Shown one piece after another: positions 1 through 7,914 of a stretch of DNA of 64,000 nucleotides (positions are counted from its first letter, which is position 1; each line of letters opens with the position of its first letter). The stretch is from Candidatus Latescibacterota bacterium (GTDB taxonomy: Bacteria > Latescibacterota > UBA2968 > UBA8231), in NCBI GenBank assembly GCA_022820485.1, contig JAJEFJ010000066.1, positions 1 through 64,000 on the forward strand. The letters run 5' to 3'. The position numbers were made by a program, and so were the translations under genes. A model generated the notes under the pieces. The model did no database searches and was not told the DNA's origin. It worked only from the letters and a program-made list of their open reading frames with translations.

Positions 1-123
1 CGTACCCAGGCCTTGTGGACCACCTGTTTTGAACAAATCAAAGCCCTATTTGTAAAGGGTATTCGACAGAAAAAATACCACCAATTCCCCAAGTTAATGC
101 AATATAACTTGGCTCTTAAATGA
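1..123 (+). CDS. 3' end of an unidentified gene (partial)
   Basis: An open frame runs from the left edge in frame 1 to a TGA at 121-123 and encodes 40 residues ending in ...NLALK. It is basic and aromatic-rich (motifs CFEQIKALF and KKYHQFPKL). I do not recognise a family. Since the adjacent sequence is also fragmentary, it could be the tail of a mobile-element protein or a decayed gene. Everything upstream lies outside the window. Confidence 0.3.
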   Translation, partial: RTQALWTTCFEQIKALFVKGIRQKKYHQFPKLMQYNLALK

Positions 124-191
124 TTTAGGACTGCTATATAGAGCTTTGGGATTATCAGGAGCGAAAAGGCATAAGTGACCAAATTGCAGGC

Positions 192-368
192 ATGAAGTGT
201 ATCCGGTCGAACTATTCGGAGCTCTTTGACACCTTCAACGGTAATCAACTTACATCAACCACTCTATGGTCGTTTTCAGGGACTCCTAACTTGGACAACA
301 ACCCAAGTCAAAATGTGGACATCAGTAATATCGAGGGTATTACCAAACTTACCCTCACGTATGACTGA
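192..368 (+). CDS. short unidentified ORF, probably a gene remnant
   Basis: ATG at 192, TGA at 366-368, 58 codons. The frame is open from 129, just after an in-frame TAG, so the ATG may be internal to an older, longer gene. The product is Thr/Asn-rich (TFNGNQLTSTTLWSFSG near residues 14-30). I recognise no domain and see no clear ribosome binding site. It sits between another fragment and the DUF6978/DUF1828-like pair, so a decayed gene is as likely as an expressed peptide. Confidence 0.25.
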   Translation: MKCIRSNYSELFDTFNGNQLTSTTLWSFSGTPNLDNNPSQNVDISNIEGITKLTLTYD

Positions 369-407
369 GAAACTGTCTTAAACCGAAAAACCGAGCGCGA
401 TTGCGTA

Positions 408-854
408 GTGGCAGACATCAACCTGACTCAAGCAGAGGCAGACGCCTTAATCGCGATGGAAAAACACCGCGCAACAGATGAGCAGACCGACTTCCCGGTG
501 GGGGGCGAATCCAAAGTCCTGCCGCTTCAGTCCGCCGACAAACGAGAACGATTCCTGCTCGACCTGAGTCGTGGCCGCATCAATCTGCAAAAGGTCAAGA
601 TGCAGACGCGAGGCAGGCAAGTCGTCGTACTCGTCCGTCTCGATTTGGGCGGTGCTCCACATCGCAACCCGGACGGCGAAGAGATACCAGTGCCCCACCT
701 TCACGTTTACCGCGAAGACTACGGCGACAGGTGGGCTGTACCTGTTCCAGCAGATCAATTTCGCACAACCGACGATGTGTGGATGGCATTTGAAGACTTC
801 CTGCGGTTTTGCAACATCACGCAACCGCCCTATATCAACCGGGGGCTCGCATGA
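408..854 (+). CDS. DUF6978-like protein, first gene of a two-gene unit
   Basis: A 148-residue soluble acidic protein with a GTG start at 408. The fold-defining part seems to be residues 50-130, with motifs [27 protein letters not shown] and [13 protein letters not shown]. This matches my recollection of the DUF6978 family, small proteins usually found directly upstream of DUF1828 proteins. The stop overlaps the next start as ATGA at 851-854, so the two are translationally coupled. Function is unknown; such pairs are often on mobile or defence-rich DNA, and here gene fragments lie on both sides. Family assignment is by memory of the motif pattern, not a search. Confidence 0.6.
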   Translation: MADINLTQAEADALIAMEKHRATDEQTDFPVGGESKVLPLQSADKRERFLLDLSRGRINLQKVKMQTRGRQVVVLVRLDLGGAPHRNPDGEEIPVPHLHVYREDYGDRWAVPVPADQFRTTDDVWMAFEDFLRFCNITQPPYINRGLA

Positions 855-1615
855 TTCAAGACATTCAGAATCTGCTCACTACCTATTACGATTGGCTCAA
901 GGACAAGACAGAACTACACCAATTGGACCAATGGGTCGAAATCACAACGCCCTACCTCGATCGCCACAACGACTATGTGCAGATATACGTCAAGAAGACC
1001 AACGGAGGATTCTTACTAACGGACGATGGGTACACTATAGATGACTTGCAGCAAAGCGGCTGCAAGCTCGACAGCCGCAAGCGACAAGCACTTCTCAAGA
1101 TGACGCTCAATGGTTTTGGCGTGAAGCAAGATGGCAAGGCGTTGCAGATCCATGCCTCGGCGGAGAACTTTGCTGCGCGCAAACACAACCTCGTGCAGGC
1201 CATGCTCGCCGTTAATGATATGTTCTATCTTGCTGTGCCTGTGGTGACGAGCCTGTTTTACGAGGATGTGGTTGCTTGGTTCGATGCCAATGACATTAGG
1301 CACACGCCCAAAGTGAAATTTACCGGAACGACCGGCTACGATCACCTGTTCGATCTCGTAATTCCGAAGTCGCGGCAACAACCGGAGCGCATCATTCAGA
1401 CGATCAATCGACCCAATCGCGCCACCGCTCAGACCGTGGTTCTCGCATGGGTTGACACCAAGGAAATCCGCACTCCCAAATCGCGTGCCTATGCGCTGCT
1501 AAACGACTCGGCTCAGACAGTGCCTCTGGACGCGCTAGAAGCACTGCGAAGCTATGATGTAAAGCCGATCATGTGGAGCCAGCGCGAGGCGGTAATGAAG
1601 GAACTAGCGGCCTGA
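851..1615 (+). CDS. DUF1828/DUF1829 domain protein
   Basis: 254 residues from the ATG at 851, chosen because it overlaps the upstream stop as ATGA; a TTG 42 bases earlier is possible but unnecessary. Residues 1-90 match the DUF1828 pattern, with [32 protein letters not shown] and a following basic helix. Residues 140-250 resemble DUF1829 ([13 protein letters not shown] and [11 protein letters not shown]). Proteins of this type are phage- and plasmid-associated and uncharacterised. The pairing with the DUF6978-like protein is typical as far as I recall. Nothing in the sequence reveals a catalytic site with confidence. Confidence 0.65.
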   Translation: MIQDIQNLLTTYYDWLKDKTELHQLDQWVEITTPYLDRHNDYVQIYVKKTNGGFLLTDDGYTIDDLQQSGCKLDSRKRQALLKMTLNGFGVKQDGKALQIHASAENFAARKHNLVQAMLAVNDMFYLAVPVVTSLFYEDVVAWFDANDIRHTPKVKFTGTTGYDHLFDLVIPKSRQQPERIIQTINRPNRATAQTVVLAWVDTKEIRTPKSRAYALLNDSAQTVPLDALEALRSYDVKPIMWSQREAVMKELAA

Positions 1616-1634
1616 ACGAGCAGTGGAACGCACT

Positions 1635-1748
1635 ATGAAACCCCATGAATTCACCCTCATTCTAACCACCGATCCCAACGAAGAAGAATCGGATCGCCAA
1701 TTCCCGAAAGGAAAAAAACAATGGCTAAAGTCATCGGCATTGACTTAG
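1635..1748 (+). pseudogene. 5' fragment of a small conserved ORF running into dnaK
   Basis: ATG at 1635 opens a 37-codon frame ending with TAG at 1746-1748, inside the dnaK start region. Its first ~20 residues ([20 protein letters not shown]) resemble the N-terminus of a family of ~70-75 residue proteins that I recall beginning with a HEFTL-x-L segment followed by an acidic stretch. After that the sequence changes to basic, low-information text and the dnaK ribosome binding site. I read it as a truncated third gene of the preceding operon. It could alternatively be a leader peptide for dnaK. Confidence 0.35.
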
Positions 1749-3640
1749 GCACCACCAACTCGTGCGTGGCCGTCATCGAAGGCCAAGACGCGGAGGTCAT
1801 CGCCAATTCCGAAGGGGGCCGCACCACGCCCTCCATGGTCGCCTTCACCAAAGAAGGTGAGCGCCTCGTCGGCCAGACCGCCAAGCGCCAAGCCGTCACC
1901 AACCCGCAAAACACGGTCTATTCGATCAAGCGCTTCATGGGCCGCCGCTACGGCGAAGTGTCCAACGAAATCAGCGAAGTTCCCTACGAAGTCGCCTCAA
2001 GTGGCCGCGACATGGCCGTGGCCAAAATCGACGGCAAGGAACACACGCCGCCGGAAATCTCGGCCATGATCTTGCAAAAGATGAAGCAGACGGCCGAAGA
2101 CTATCTGGGCGAAGAAATAAAACAAGCCGTCGTCACCGTCCCGGCGTACTTCAACGACTCCCAACGCCAAGCCACCAAGGACGCGGGCACCATCGCCGGC
2201 CTGGAGGTCTTGCGCATCGTCAACGAGCCGACCGCTGCGGCGCTGGCCTATGGCTTGGACAAGGGCGGCACCAACGAACAAATCGCCGTGTACGACCTCG
2301 GCGGTGGCACCTTTGACATTTCCATCCTCGAACTGGGCGACGGCGTCTTTGAGGTCAAATCCACCAACGGCGACACCCACCTCGGCGGCGACGACTTCGA
2401 CCAGAAAATCATCGACTGGCTCGCCGAGGAATTTGAAAAGAGCGAGGGCATCGACCTGCGCCGCGACCCCATGGCCCTGCAACGGCTCAAGGAAGCGGCC
2501 GAAAAAGCCAAAATCGAGCTGTCTTCCGCCACTGCCACCGATATTAACCTGCCGTTTATCACCGCCGATCAGACCGGGCCTAAGCACTTGCAAACCAGTC
2601 TGTCCCGCGCCCAATTTGAGCGCTTGGTTGACGACCTGATCGAACGCACCAAGGCCCCCTGTCAGCAGGCCCTTGCCGACGCCGAATTGCAAGCCAGCGA
2701 AATCGACCAAGTGATTTTGGTCGGCGGCTCAACGCGCATCCCCAAAATCCAAGAGACCATCCAAGCCCTCTTCAACAAAGAGCCAAACCGCAGCGTCAAT
2801 CCCGACGAAGTCGTGGCCTTGGGCGCGGCCATCCAAGCCGGCGTGCTCGCTGGCGACGTCGACGACATCCTGCTGCTCGACGTCACGCCGCTCTCGCTGG
2901 GCATCGAGACCATGGGCGGAGTGATGACGCGGCTGATCGACCGCAACACCACCATCCCCACCAAGAAGAGCCAGATCTTTTCCACAGCCTCGGACAACCA
3001 GCCCTCGGTGGAGGTCCACGTGCTGCAAGGCGAGCGCGAGTTCGCCAACGACAACCGCACCCTCGGCCGCTTCCACCTCGACGGCATTCCCCCGGCCCCG
3101 CGCGGCATGCCCCAGGTCGAGGTGACCTTTGACATCGACGCCAACGGCATCCTCAACGTCGCGGCCAAGGACAAGGGCACCAATAAGGAGCAATCCATCC
3201 GCATTGAGTCGTCCTCGGGCCTGAGCCAAGAGGAAATCGACACCATGCAGAAGGACGCCGAGGCCCACGCCGATGAGGACAAACAGCGCCGCGAGGCCGT
3301 CGATCGCCGCAACGAGGCCGATCAACTCATTTACGCGACGGAAAAATCCCTAGCCGACTACGGCGACAAGTTAGCCGACGCCGACAAGAAAGGCGTTGAG
3401 GACGCCGTCGCCGCGCTCAAGCAAGCGCTCGAAGGCACGGACGACGAGGCCATCGCGCAGGCCATGACCGCGCTGCAACAGGCGTCGCACAAGCTGGCCG
3501 AGGAAATGTACAAGGACGCCCAAGCCCAACAGGCCCAGGGCGAGCCAGCGCCGGAAGGTCCCGCCAGTCAGCCGCAAGGAGGCGGGGATACGGAGCCGGT
3601 CGATGCGGACTTCAAGGTTGTGGACGAGGATAAGAAGTAG
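1721..3640 (+). CDS. dnaK: Hsp70 molecular chaperone DnaK
   Basis: A full-length 639-residue cytosolic Hsp70 that binds exposed hydrophobic segments in an ATP-dependent cycle with DnaJ and GrpE. The ATPase domain opens with [14 protein letters not shown] (residues 5-18) and has the phosphate loop [12 protein letters not shown] and the [14 protein letters not shown] motif. The linker [17 protein letters not shown] precedes the substrate-binding domain, and a helical lid ends in the typical acidic tail ...[13 protein letters not shown]. The ATG at 1721 follows AAAGGAAAAA. No grpE, dnaJ or hrcA is adjacent, and I see no CIRCE element upstream. The upstream gene appears truncated, so the native promoter context may have been rearranged. 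Confidence 0.97.
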   Translation: MAKVIGIDLGTTNSCVAVIEGQDAEVIANSEGGRTTPSMVAFTKEGERLVGQTAKRQAVTNPQNTVYSIKRFMGRRYGEVSNEISEVPYEVASSGRDMAVAKIDGKEHTPPEISAMILQKMKQTAEDYLGEEIKQAVVTVPAYFNDSQRQATKDAGTIAGLEVLRIVNEPTAAALAYGLDKGGTNEQIAVYDLGGGTFDISILELGDGVFEVKSTNGDTHLGGDDFDQKIIDWLAEEFEKSEGIDLRRDPMALQRLKEAAEKAKIELSSATATDINLPFITADQTGPKHLQTSLSRAQFERLVDDLIERTKAPCQQALADAELQASEIDQVILVGGSTRIPKIQETIQALFNKEPNRSVNPDEVVALGAAIQAGVLAGDVDDILLLDVTPLSLGIETMGGVMTRLIDRNTTIPTKKSQIFSTASDNQPSVEVHVLQGEREFANDNRTLGRFHLDGIPPAPRGMPQVEVTFDIDANGILNVAAKDKGTNKEQSIRIESSSGLSQEEIDTMQKDAEAHADEDKQRREAVDRRNEADQLIYATEKSLADYGDKLADADKKGVEDAVAALKQALEGTDDEAIAQAMTALQQASHKLAEEMYKDAQAQQAQGEPAPEGPASQPQGGGDTEPVDADFKVVDEDKK

Positions 3641-3666
3641 GGAGCGTTAAATACGCGACGTCATCG

Positions 3667-3693
3667 TAGGGGTGCCCCTTGTGGGTGCCCCTA
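3667..3693 (+). terminator. hairpin after dnaK
   Basis: TAGGGGTGCCC / GGGTGCCCCTA form an 11-bp stem including two G-U wobbles around the loop CTTGT, 26 bases after the dnaK stop. There is no strong T run, only TTCCCTT, so termination efficiency is uncertain. It could also be one copy of a dispersed hairpin. Confidence 0.5.
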
Positions 3694-3707
3694 TTCCCTT
3701 AGCCCCT

Positions 3708-3730
3708 GACGTCAAGAAATACTTGACGTC
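3708..3730. promoter_or_regulatory. perfect 9-bp inverted repeat, possible operator
   Basis: GACGTCAAG-AAATA-CTTGACGTC is a perfect inverted repeat about 50 bases before the small gene at 3779. Its right arm contains TTGACG, close to a -35 consensus, so a bound protein would cover the presumed promoter. A related half-site, GACGTCATC, lies near 3656. No convincing -10 box follows at ideal spacing. A short hairpin terminator without a T run is the alternative reading. Confidence 0.4.
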
Positions 3731-3778
3731 GCACCTAAGCGTATTAGATATATAAGTATGAGAAAAGGAGGACGACTA

Positions 3779-4021
3779 ATGGAAAACACCGAATTAGATA
3801 AGGCTAGAATTTCTGCAGTGGAAGAGCAGATAAGGACTCTGGAATTCCTTTGGAGGATTTCCGTTGCACAGATGGGGCCGGAATTTGTCGAGGTTCTAAT
3901 AAAGAACATCGACGAGATTGATCTAGAAAACGAGGAGGCGATGGGAATGATTAAAAATATAAGACATAACTTGAAAGATTCCCTCACCACTTGGCTTGGA
4001 GAAGAAAATGTCAGACTATAA
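3779..4021 (+). CDS. small acidic helical protein, unknown
   Basis: 80 residues from the ATG at 3779, preferred over the ATG at 3758 because AAAAGGAGG (3764-3772) sits seven bases before it. The protein is acidic and looks entirely helical (ARISAVEEQIRTLEFLWRIS, then a second amphipathic helix). I recognise no family. Base composition is visibly more AT-rich than dnaK or the methylase, suggesting acquired DNA. The 3' end overlaps the start of the next small membrane gene by 14 bases, so the two are probably a coupled pair. Confidence 0.55.
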   Translation: MENTELDKARISAVEEQIRTLEFLWRISVAQMGPEFVEVLIKNIDEIDLENEEAMGMIKNIRHNLKDSLTTWLGEENVRL

Positions 4022-4214
4022 GGGATATGGCAATTTAGGAGACATTCTACTCAAGAACGAAGGTCGTATTTCCGGCATTGAATCAAGTATCCGAGGTCTT
4101 GCTACCAAGGAAGATGTTGAAAAGCTAAAAACGTCTATTCTATATTGGCTTGTTCCTACTATTATAGCAACGATTGGGGTGACTGTTGGATTAGTGACTT
4201 TAGTATGCAAATAG
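4008..4214 (+). CDS. small single-pass membrane protein, unknown
   Basis: 68 residues from the ATG at 4008, preceded by GGAGAAG; a TTG at 3996 is less likely. Residues 1-42 are soluble with a short predicted coiled coil (ATKEDVEKLKTSI), followed by one hydrophobic span (WLVPTIIATIGVTVGLVTLV) and a C-terminal Cys-Lys. The layout resembles small phage-associated or holin-like membrane proteins, but I cannot assign a family. The overlap with the preceding small helical protein and the shared AT-rich composition suggest a two-gene module of foreign origin. Confidence 0.5.
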   Translation: MSDYKGYGNLGDILLKNEGRISGIESSIRGLATKEDVEKLKTSILYWLVPTIIATIGVTVGLVTLVCK

Positions 4215-4330
4215 TATGCAAAAAATCCTGACTTCCATTCTCGATTTCTCTCGACTTCGCCTAACTTATTCCGTGACAACCAAGCAAACGTCCTCCAGAA
4301 TAGTAGAGCAGCCGGAAAACTCTCCGATCC

Positions 4331-6346
4331 TCACACCCGAAACACCTTCATCACCTCGTCCCCCAAGTGATTGATCACCTTCACCGCAATCCGGCCGGAC
4401 GTCGGCTTGTCAAAGGGCCGGGAGGTGTTGCTGTGGAGGGTTTCCCAGGCTTCTTGGTTGACCTCGGCTTTGAGCGTCGTGCGCAGCGATTTGTACGGGT
4501 CGTTAGCGCCGAGGAAGTAGGCGTGGCGGACGAAGAAGCTTTCCTCGTTGTAGTCGGTATCGACGAACCAGCAGGCGATGCCGTCGGCGCTGTCGCTGCG
4601 GATTTCGCCGGTGTTGGGGTGGAATACATCGACGCCGTTGACCTTGACTTGGATTTGACTGTCTTCTGCGTCGAGGATGTCGATGTCCGGTTCGCCGAAG
4701 ATGACGAAGAGGTTGCCTTTACCGGTGTTTTTGAGGTCGTCGGCCATGTGGAGGTCGGCGTTCATGCGGGCCTTGAGGACGGGGACGCGGCCGAGTTTGT
4801 TGAACTCCGAGGCGTGGGCGTCGTAGTTGAAGGCGCAGGCGACCAGCACGTCGAAGTCGGCGTCCGCGGCCTCGCGCACTGCTGATACGAGGTCGGGACG
4901 GGAGACGGTGCCGAATTCCGGGCCGACGAAGATGCCAGCGCGTTTTTCAGCGCCCGAGTCGCTGGTGCCTTCGACGTAGGTTCCTTCGGCGCAGACGTGG
5001 TAGCCGGGCCAGGGTCTGATCCCAGAAAACGAGATGCGGTCGTCTTTGTGCGCCTGTTGGACGCCGGAGGTTTTGAGATTGTCGAGGATCATCTCGGCGA
5101 AGTCCTGCTTTTCGCCGTATCCTAACTTGGCTTCGGCGACGTTGTCGATGAGTTCGTCGTTTTCATCGACGCCTAATAGGCGGTGCGGCGACAGGCTTTC
5201 TACGGTGAACGGGCCGGCGACGCGGACTTTTTTGTTGTCTTCGTAGGGCTTGTCGTAGAGGTATTCGTAGTCGGCTTTGGCGGCGATGGAGGCGTCGATT
5301 TCCTTTTGCCGGGCGATGCGCTGTTCCCACCAATCCGCGTGAATTTTTTTGACTTCCTCGGGCCAAGCGTCGTCCGCATCGCGGGGGATTTCCCATTCCT
5401 CGTAGGATGTGCCGAGTGCGTCGTTCAATTCCCCACGCAGCGGCTCCAGTGTTTCTTGGAATTTCTCCCAGATTACGTCGATTTCGGCGTTGTTGGCGAT
5501 GGACTTGAGGGTGATGTGGGGGACGCGCTCGTACACGAAGCCTTGGCGGATGTCGTTGTACGTGGGTTTTTGATAGTTGTCTTCCCCAAACACCTCATCC
5601 ATCAACGCCCGCACCCGATGCACATTCTCGTCCCCAATCTGCACAAAGACCGACCCACTCTCCGTCAACAAATCCCGCGCCACCGTCAGCCGATCCCGCA
5701 AATACGTCAAATACGAATGAATCCCATCTCGCCACGTATCCCGAAACGCCTTCACCTGCTCCGGCTCGCGGGTAATGTGATCGGCCTTGCCGTCCTTCAC
5801 ATCGCGGCTGGTCGTTGACCACTGGAAGTTGGAGTTGAACTTGATGCCATAGGGCGGGTCGATGTAGATGCACTGCACCTTGCCGCGCAGCCCCTCCCGC
5901 TCGGCCAGCGACGCCATCACCTGCAAGCTATCGCCTAAAATCATCCGATTCGACCAGTTGGCGTCGTGCTGGTAAAACTCCGTCTGCGCGTCCGCACTCG
6001 GCAGCCCATTGAAATCCGCGAACAAATCCGTCTGCAAGTTAGCTTCGCCATCCCCCGTCTCCTTGCTCCGCTGCCGCAAATCGTCAATCAACACCTTCGG
6101 CTGCACCTTCTCCTGAATGAACAGCGGCGGCGCTTGCACCACCAAATCCGACCAGTTCTGCTCATCCTTCCCCCGCCAAACAAGCTGCGGATCGAGATCC
6201 CGATTGCGCCGCTCATACGCGACCCTAATCGGATTCCGGTCGTCCTCCGCCATCACCGCCTGATACTCAGCCGTGGGAATATTCTTCCGCGATGCGTCCG
6301 GGTGCCGCAGGGTTTCAACAGTCTTGGTCGATTTTCGTTTCGCCAT
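4331..6346 (-). CDS. mod: type III restriction-modification methyltransferase Mod, internally deleted
   Basis: A 671-residue beta-class adenine-N6/cytosine-N4 DNA methyltransferase subunit. The N-terminal part has the catalytic motif IV YIDPPYG (residues 161-167), preceded by WSNRMILGDSLQVM and followed by SYLTYLRDRL and GSVFVQIGDENVHRV. In this class the S-adenosylmethionine motif I (FxGxG) lies after motif IV. Here residue ~257 (FGEDNY) jumps straight to the C-terminal specificity and Res-interaction part (GFVYERVPHITLKSIANN onward), and no FxGxG motif is present. Homologues I recall are 900-1,000 residues long. The reading frame is kept, so a shortened protein would be made but should lack methylation activity. 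It abuts hepT with no gap and is the last gene of the island. Confidence 0.85.
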   Translation of the reverse strand: MAKRKSTKTVETLRHPDASRKNIPTAEYQAVMAEDDRNPIRVAYERRNRDLDPQLVWRGKDEQNWSDLVVQAPPLFIQEKVQPKVLIDDLRQRSKETGDGEANLQTDLFADFNGLPSADAQTEFYQHDANWSNRMILGDSLQVMASLAEREGLRGKVQCIYIDPPYGIKFNSNFQWSTTSRDVKDGKADHITREPEQVKAFRDTWRDGIHSYLTYLRDRLTVARDLLTESGSVFVQIGDENVHRVRALMDEVFGEDNYQKPTYNDIRQGFVYERVPHITLKSIANNAEIDVIWEKFQETLEPLRGELNDALGTSYEEWEIPRDADDAWPEEVKKIHADWWEQRIARQKEIDASIAAKADYEYLYDKPYEDNKKVRVAGPFTVESLSPHRLLGVDENDELIDNVAEAKLGYGEKQDFAEMILDNLKTSGVQQAHKDDRISFSGIRPWPGYHVCAEGTYVEGTSDSGAEKRAGIFVGPEFGTVSRPDLVSAVREAADADFDVLVACAFNYDAHASEFNKLGRVPVLKARMNADLHMADDLKNTGKGNLFVIFGEPDIDILDAEDSQIQVKVNGVDVFHPNTGEIRSDSADGIACWFVDTDYNEESFFVRHAYFLGANDPYKSLRTTLKAEVNQEAWETLHSNTSRPFDKPTSGRIAVKVINHLGDEVMKVFRV

Positions 6347-6718
6347 TTATACGGAGTCCTCGTTGGTCGTGTTCAACAGATTGCGCAATTCGGGCAGCAG
6401 TTTCGGAATCGCGTCTTGAATGATTGTCCAGATGATATCGTTACTGATGCTCAGATAGCTGTGAGCCAAGCGGTTGCGCGTCCCCACAATCGCATGCCAA
6501 GGAATGTCTGGGTACGCCTCACGCACCTCGCTTGGAATATGGGTTGCTGCCTCGCCGATCAGTTCCAGATTGCGCAGGGTGGCGTCATAGGTGAGTTCAT
6601 CGGCGATGAACGCATCTTGGTCCAAGCCCTCGGTATAGGATAGCACCCTTTCGCTGAATTCGATCATATCCTGAATGTAGAAACGCCATTCTCGCGCTCC
6701 TTGCTCAGCATTAGACAT
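6347..6718 (-). CDS. hepT: HepT-like HEPN toxin (DUF86)
   Basis: A 123-residue helical HEPN-domain protein. The RNase signature Rx4HxY is present as RNRLAHSY, with Arg81, His86 and Tyr88. In the family, HepT cleaves RNA and is neutralised when its MNT partner AMPylates the tyrosine of this motif. The partner gene lies just upstream and overlaps it by eight bases (6711-6718), the usual two-gene layout, though here the antitoxin comes first. The gene stops exactly where mod begins, so toxin and methylase share a transcript. All key residues look intact. Confidence 0.88.
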   Translation of the reverse strand: MSNAEQGAREWRFYIQDMIEFSERVLSYTEGLDQDAFIADELTYDATLRNLELIGEAATHIPSEVREAYPDIPWHAIVGTRNRLAHSYLSISNDIIWTIIQDAIPKLLPELRNLLNTTNEDSV

Positions 6719-7001
6719 TGATCACCTCCCGCTCCACGTAGGGGCGTATCTCGACGCGCAGATCTTGGTTGGTTGCCAAGTCCACCGGCCGCCCTAGTAG
6801 GTCTTCCAAGTAGCCTTGAGCGCCGAAATAGCGTTGCCAATTGGGGGGCACGTCGAACCGCACTAGGACATCGACATCGCTGTCGTCCGTAGCTTGGTCG
6901 CGGGCGAAGGAACCGAAAAGGGCGAGTTCAGAAACGCCAAAGCGCTGTGCAAGAGTCTCCTTGTGCTCTCGGAGTACGTCTAGGACTTCATCTCTGTTCA
7001 T
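6711..7001 (-). CDS. mntA: MntA-like nucleotidyltransferase antitoxin
   Basis: A 96-residue minimal nucleotidyltransferase. The active-site signature GSx10DxD is seen as LFGSFARD...SDVDVLV, with Gly30, Ser31, Asp42 and Asp44. Family members AMPylate the HEPN partner HepT and so inactivate the toxin. The start MNRDEVLDVLREHK is nearly identical to a truncated copy at 12768-12854, showing that this antitoxin was duplicated within the island. It overlaps hepT by eight bases. An 86-base gap separates it from brnA, long enough for its own promoter, though I see no clear one. Confidence 0.88.
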   Translation of the reverse strand: MNRDEVLDVLREHKETLAQRFGVSELALFGSFARDQATDDSDVDVLVRFDVPPNWQRYFGAQGYLEDLLGRPVDLATNQDLRVEIRPYVEREVINV

Positions 7002-7087
7002 AATTTCTCTCCGTGTCAGCTCGTCCTTGCCATGCCAGACGAACTACGAGGCAATTCAGACAGCGAAGAAGATTTGTACCTCGGAAA

Positions 7088-7378
7088 TCAGGAAGGCTGC
7101 ATCACATCGGCCATGGCTTGTTCGATCGTTTTCGTATCTACACCATGGTTTTGCAGACTTTCGACAAATAGTTCAAGCCCAGGGCTATTTTCCAGTCGCA
7201 TCAAATCCTGACGAAGACCTTGGCCTATGTAGGCTCGAATGAGCGGTTGGTAGCCGGAGAATCCCAATTGAGGGGCGATTCGTTTAAGATCTTCAATTAC
7301 GTCCTCTGGCATGCGAATGCTCACCGGGACCATCTTCCGATTCTTATCCAGTCGTCTCCGTAACTCATCGCTCTTCAT
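7088..7378 (-). CDS. brnA: BrnA-type antitoxin (ribbon-helix-helix)
   Basis: 96 residues from the ATG at 7378; an upstream in-frame start would only read back through brnT. The segment KMVPVSIRMPEDVIEDLKRI (residues 16-35) is a ribbon-helix-helix DNA-binding start, followed by a helical C-terminus that would grip the toxin. BrnA proteins bind BrnT and repress their own operon. The gene overlaps brnT by 14 bases in the toxin-first order typical of brnTA. The palindrome at 7687-7698 is the probable operator. Confidence 0.8.
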   Translation of the reverse strand: MKSDELRRRLDKNRKMVPVSIRMPEDVIEDLKRIAPQLGFSGYQPLIRAYIGQGLRQDLMRLENSPGLELFVESLQNHGVDTKTIEQAMADVMQPS

Positions 7379-7664
7379 AGCTCTTTCCCTCGGTTGGCGT
7401 TGCCGGCCGCGCGGAGATGAGGCGAAATCTGTCGCCATGTCGTTCGGCATAAACAACGCACAGGAGCTTCCATTGGAGAGTCATTCCGATTAGCGTATCC
7501 CTGACTTCATGCCCGTGATGTTCACTTTCCAATACCAAGACGAATGGATCGAAGAAGGCCTCACAGGCTACTTCGAAATCAACTCCGTGCTTTTCGATGT
7601 TGGCTTCTGCCTTGTCGCTGTCCCACTCGAATTCGATACCATGAAGCCGAATCGTTACGTCCAT
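7365..7664 (-). CDS. brnT: BrnT-type ribonuclease toxin
   Basis: 99 residues from the ATG at 7664; a TTG four codons upstream is also possible. The pattern FEWDSDKAEANIEKHGVDF near the N-terminus, then RDTLIGMTLQWKLLCVVYAE and FRLISARPAT at the end, is characteristic of BrnT, a RelE-like-fold ribonuclease that inhibits translation. It precedes and overlaps brnA. The promoter region, with a perfect palindrome 23 bases upstream, lies inside a repeat shared with the region upstream of the XRE-ImmA gene, so this unit has taken part in a rearrangement. Confidence 0.85.
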   Translation of the reverse strand: MDVTIRLHGIEFEWDSDKAEANIEKHGVDFEVACEAFFDPFVLVLESEHHGHEVRDTLIGMTLQWKLLCVVYAERHGDRFRLISARPATPTEGKSYEER

Positions 7665-7686
7665 ATCCAGACTCAAACTTACGGTT

Positions 7687-7698
7687 ATGTATATACAT
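7687..7698. promoter_or_regulatory. 12-bp palindrome upstream of brnT, probable BrnA operator
   Basis: ATGTATATACAT is a perfect palindrome centred about 29 bases before the brnT start. BrnA-type ribbon-helix-helix antitoxins autoregulate at palindromes overlapping the promoter, which fits position and symmetry. A one-mismatch copy occurs at 9680-9691. Confidence 0.55.
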
Positions 7699-7831
7699 CG
7701 TCAATACAATATTCGGTCCCTATCCCGTTGCCCGAAACCCCTCAACCAACTGCGCGAACTCGGCGTCCATTCCGAACGCATCGGTAAACTCAGCAAAAGC
7801 CCAGTGCCCGTAATCTCTGTGATGATTCACA
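7689..7831. repeat. diverged direct repeat of 9682-9830 (res 3' end plus promoter)
   Basis: This stretch aligns with 9682-9830 with a small gap and scattered substitutions, including an identical block of more than 30 bases that begins TGCCCGAAACCCCTCAACCA. It covers the palindrome, the leader between the two genes, the res stop codon and about 35 codons of the res C-terminus. A second aligned block (7840-7895 with 10103-10158) follows after a deletion of roughly 270 bases relative to the intact copy. The two copies bracket the XRE-ImmA/PIN module. Confidence 0.75.
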
Positions 7832-7895
7832 TTAACGAGCCAATTGATATGGCAACGGCGAGAGTCGGCCTGCCAGCGGCTAGTCTTGGTCGTGT
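7720..7895 (-). pseudogene. remnant of a second res gene (3' end, internally deleted)
   Basis: Read on the minus strand, this matches two separated parts of the intact res gene at 9719-12754: its extreme 3' end including the TAG stop (7720-7722, equivalent to 9719-9721) and a block about 380 bases further upstream. The intervening ~270 bases are missing and nothing further 5' is retained. The remnant runs almost into the 3' end of the PIN gene. It shows that a res gene, or a copy of its end, once stood immediately upstream of brnT. Confidence 0.75.
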
Positions 7896-7914
7896 GTCCA
7901 ACAGGGTTTTTTCG

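Noticed and set aside
1616-1720. CIRCE heat-shock operator before dnaK
   Set aside because: No TTAGCACTC/GAGTGCTAA pair is present in the upstream sequence.
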